Assembly: GCF_011752935.1 (NCBI RefSeq)
Contig: NZ_VWWO01000001.1
Coordinates: 2,542,001-2,606,000 of the forward strand
Reading direction: 5' to 3'
Origin: Chitinophaga sp. Cy-1792
Lineage (GTDB): Bacteria > Bacteroidota > Bacteroidia > Chitinophagales > Chitinophagaceae
Length of the DNA: 64,000 nt
The position numbers were made by a program, and so were the translations under genes. The notes under the pieces are model-generated. The model saw nothing but the letters and a program-made list of their open reading frames with translations. It did no database searches and was not told the origin of the DNA. The first letter of the stretch is position 1, and every line of letters begins with the position of its first letter. Below are positions 62,701 through 64,000 of the stretch, piece after piece.

Positions 62701-62815
62701 CGCTCTCTACCTGGTAGAGACGGAACAAAACAGAGAATGTCTTAATGCTAATTATCGGCTGAAAGCCCCCGCGCGCAGCGCGGACCCCCCCAACCGATAC
62801 CGAAGGTGTCGGTTG
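62701..62815. repeat. GC-rich cluster of three hairpins
   Basis: Within 115 bases lie TCTCTAC-CTG-GTAGAGA (62704-62720), CCGCGC-GCA-GCGCGG (62769-62783) and CAACCGATA/TGTCGGTTG (62791-62799 and 62807-62815). C runs flank the middle one. The composition is unlike the surroundings. It could be a REP-like element or a small structured RNA. Confidence 0.5.
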
Positions 62816-62830
62816 CAAAAATATCAGTAA

Positions 62831-62864
62831 ACTAAAAAAGCCATCGAAAGATGGCTTTTTTAGT
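62831..62864. terminator. Bidirectional terminator between the permease and dapD
   Basis: ACTAAAAAAGCCAT pairs with ATGGCTTTTTTAGT around CGAAAG, giving T-runs on both strands between the convergent genes. Confidence 0.9.
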
Positions 62865-62888
62865 TATAAAGTAAGATGATCTGAAAGA

Positions 62889-63701
62889 TTACACCGCTAC
62901 GTTAAATTCGCGCAGGGTATCATTCAGAGAAGTTTTCAGGTCGGTAGATGCTTTACGCTGACCAATGATCAGTGCGCAGGAAACCTGGTATTCACCTGCA
63001 GGGAATTTCTTGGTATAAGTACCTGGAATTACCACGCTGCGGGCTGGTACACGGCCTTTGTATTCGATAGGCTCAGGACCACTAACATCAATGATTTTGG
63101 TAGATTGGGTCAATACTACGTTTGCACCCAGTACTGCTTCTTTCTCTACTCTTACACCTTCTACTACGATGCAACGGCTACCAACGAAAACACCGTCTTC
63201 GATGACTACCGGACTAGCCTGCAGTGGCTCCAGTACGCCGCCGATACCAACACCGCCGCTCAGGTGAACGTGCTTGCCGATCTGCGCGCAGGAACCTACG
63301 GTGGCCCAGGTGTCAACCATAGTTCCCTCGTCTACGTAAGCACCAATGTTTACGTATGAAGGCATCAGGATACAACCTTTTGCAATGTAAGCACCATAAC
63401 GTGCCACTGCATGAGGTACCACGCGAACGCCCAGGTCCTTATAGTTGGTCTTCAATTTCATTTTGTCATAAAACTCAAAAGGAGCGAGTTCCATCGTTTC
63501 CATTGGCTGAATGGAGAAATACATCAGGATGGCCTGCTTTACCCACTCATTCACTTGCCAGCCGTCAGCGGTAGGCTCAGCAACTCTCAGATGACCCTTG
63601 TCAACCGCTTCTATAACCGTTTTGACTGCATCTGAATACACTGTTTCCTGTAACAGACTACGATCTGCCCAGGCAGCCAGTATTTGTTGTTGTAAATCCA
63701 T
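62889..63701 (-). CDS. dapD: Tetrahydrodipicolinate N-succinyltransferase
   Basis: The 270-residue protein has the left-handed beta-helix hexapeptide repeats (GAYIAKGCILMPSYVNIGAYVDEGTMVDTWATVG, GVGIGGVLEPLQASPVVIEDGVFVGSRCIVVEGV split across about 120-200) and the DapD N-terminus (LQQQILAAWADRSLL). It adds succinyl from succinyl-CoA in lysine and meso-diaminopimelate synthesis, cytosolic, trimeric. A TATGTTTG box stands at 63717-63724. Confidence 0.95.
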   Translation of the reverse strand: MDLQQQILAAWADRSLLQETVYSDAVKTVIEAVDKGHLRVAEPTADGWQVNEWVKQAILMYFSIQPMETMELAPFEFYDKMKLKTNYKDLGVRVVPHAVARYGAYIAKGCILMPSYVNIGAYVDEGTMVDTWATVGSCAQIGKHVHLSGGVGIGGVLEPLQASPVVIEDGVFVGSRCIVVEGVRVEKEAVLGANVVLTQSTKIIDVSGPEPIEYKGRVPARSVVIPGTYTKKFPAGEYQVSCALIIGQRKASTDLKTSLNDTLREFNVAV

Positions 63702-63716
63702 CTTCTAATTTTTTTG

Positions 63717-63724
63717 CAAACATA
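63717..63724 (-). promoter_or_regulatory. -7 promoter box of dapD
   Basis: TATGTTTG on the minus strand matches TAnnTTTG and lies 15 bases before the dapD ATG. Confidence 0.55.
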
Positions 63725-63794
63725 ATGCGATTTTTTGTTTCATGCAATTGTTGCCATAGGCAGAACAGTTAATCGAATTCACTATTTTGCAGCC

Positions 63795-64000
63795 ATGAAA
63801 ATCGGATTCGACGCCAAACGCGCCTTTCAAAACAATACCGGTCTGGGAAACTATAGCCGAAGCCTGATAGATGCTTTGGCCGCTGGTTATCCCGAAAATG
63901 ATTACTATCTGTTCGCACCAAGGGAAACCACTATGTACAACTGGAAAAAACATCCTGATATGCACCTGGTTACCCCTCAGAAAAAATGGCACCAATGGTT
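63795..64000 (+). CDS. Glycosyltransferase (GT4-like), N-terminal part, runs off right edge
   Basis: The plus strand opens at ATG 63795 and stays open to the edge (68 residues). MKIGFDAKRAFQNNTGLGNY is the usual start of GT4-type glycosyltransferases, with the GLGNYSRSLIDAL helix that holds the acceptor loop. The catalytic C-terminal domain lies beyond the window. It is divergent from dapD across 93 bases. Confidence 0.8.
   Translation, partial: MKIGFDAKRAFQNNTGLGNYSRSLIDALAAGYPENDYYLFAPRETTMYNWKKHPDMHLVTPQKKWHQW

Noticed and set aside
1..64000. CRISPR array
   Set aside because: No regularly spaced direct repeats with unique spacers were seen; the Y-RNA-like units are unequal in length and self-complementary.

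Overview
The window looks like a chromosome segment of a member of the Bacteroidota, most likely a Chitinophaga-like member of the Chitinophagaceae. The grounds are a SusC/SusD pair with an ECF sigma and FecR-type anti-sigma factor, a type 9 secretion C-terminal domain on a polysaccharide lyase, LytTR/LytS-type signalling, a YXWGXW-repeat protein, and recurrent TAnnTTTG-type -7 promoter boxes with no clear Shine-Dalgarno sites. No rRNA and no CRISPR array were seen. Gene families were assigned by reading motifs, without database searches.

Layout. 1-1000: start of a tyrosine recombinase running off the left edge, beside tRNA-Leu copy 1. 1063-4280: an SF1 helicase, then a Thg1-like 3'-5' RNA polymerase overlapping a small P-loop kinase (possible RNA repair pair). 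4310-8360: a copper-handling group (multicopper oxidase fused to an outer-membrane-like domain, a DUF3347 protein, a His/Cys-rich exported protein) and a metallophosphatase. 8613-16092: SusD, SusC, FecR, an XRE regulator and an ECF sigma factor. 16191-19171: a Ro60-like TROVE protein followed by three tandem Y-RNA-like small RNAs and a terminator, with a divergent WYL regulator. 19198-31205: mostly housekeeping and accessory enzymes (AidB-like acyl-CoA dehydrogenase, methyltransferase, DinB protein, gamma-glutamyltranspeptidase, VOC protein, sulfatase) plus several unknown proteins. 31678-34109: LytTR regulator, LytS-like kinase and a membrane protein in one operon. 34243-34462: tRNA-Leu copy 2. 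34530-39036: HAD protein, an unannotated 51-residue lanthipeptide-type precursor, M1 peptidase, two AraC regulators. 39160-41792: RloA-like ATPase with a truncated RloB and a protein of uncertain family. 41852-52332: carbohydrate-related genes (GH127-like, an unknown secreted protein, PL6 lyase with two discoidin-like modules), HxlR/NmrA pair, CPBP protease.

52538-58212 is a probable genomic island next to tRNA-Leu copy 3. It has a broken CTP-synthase-like gene and a three-gene AT-richer cassette on the minus strand: a GHKL-type ATPase, a large protein with two degenerate phosphoribosyltransferase-like loops, and a TIR-like protein. It ends in the decayed 5' part of an integrase that matches the integrase at the left edge. 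The cassette is the best candidate for an undescribed immune or stress system. The Ro60/Y-RNA array and the lone lanthipeptide precursor are the other notable items.

58290-64000 returns to ordinary chromosome: an autoregulated TetR plus a FabF-type ketosynthase, a MacB-like permease, dapD, and the start of a glycosyltransferase.
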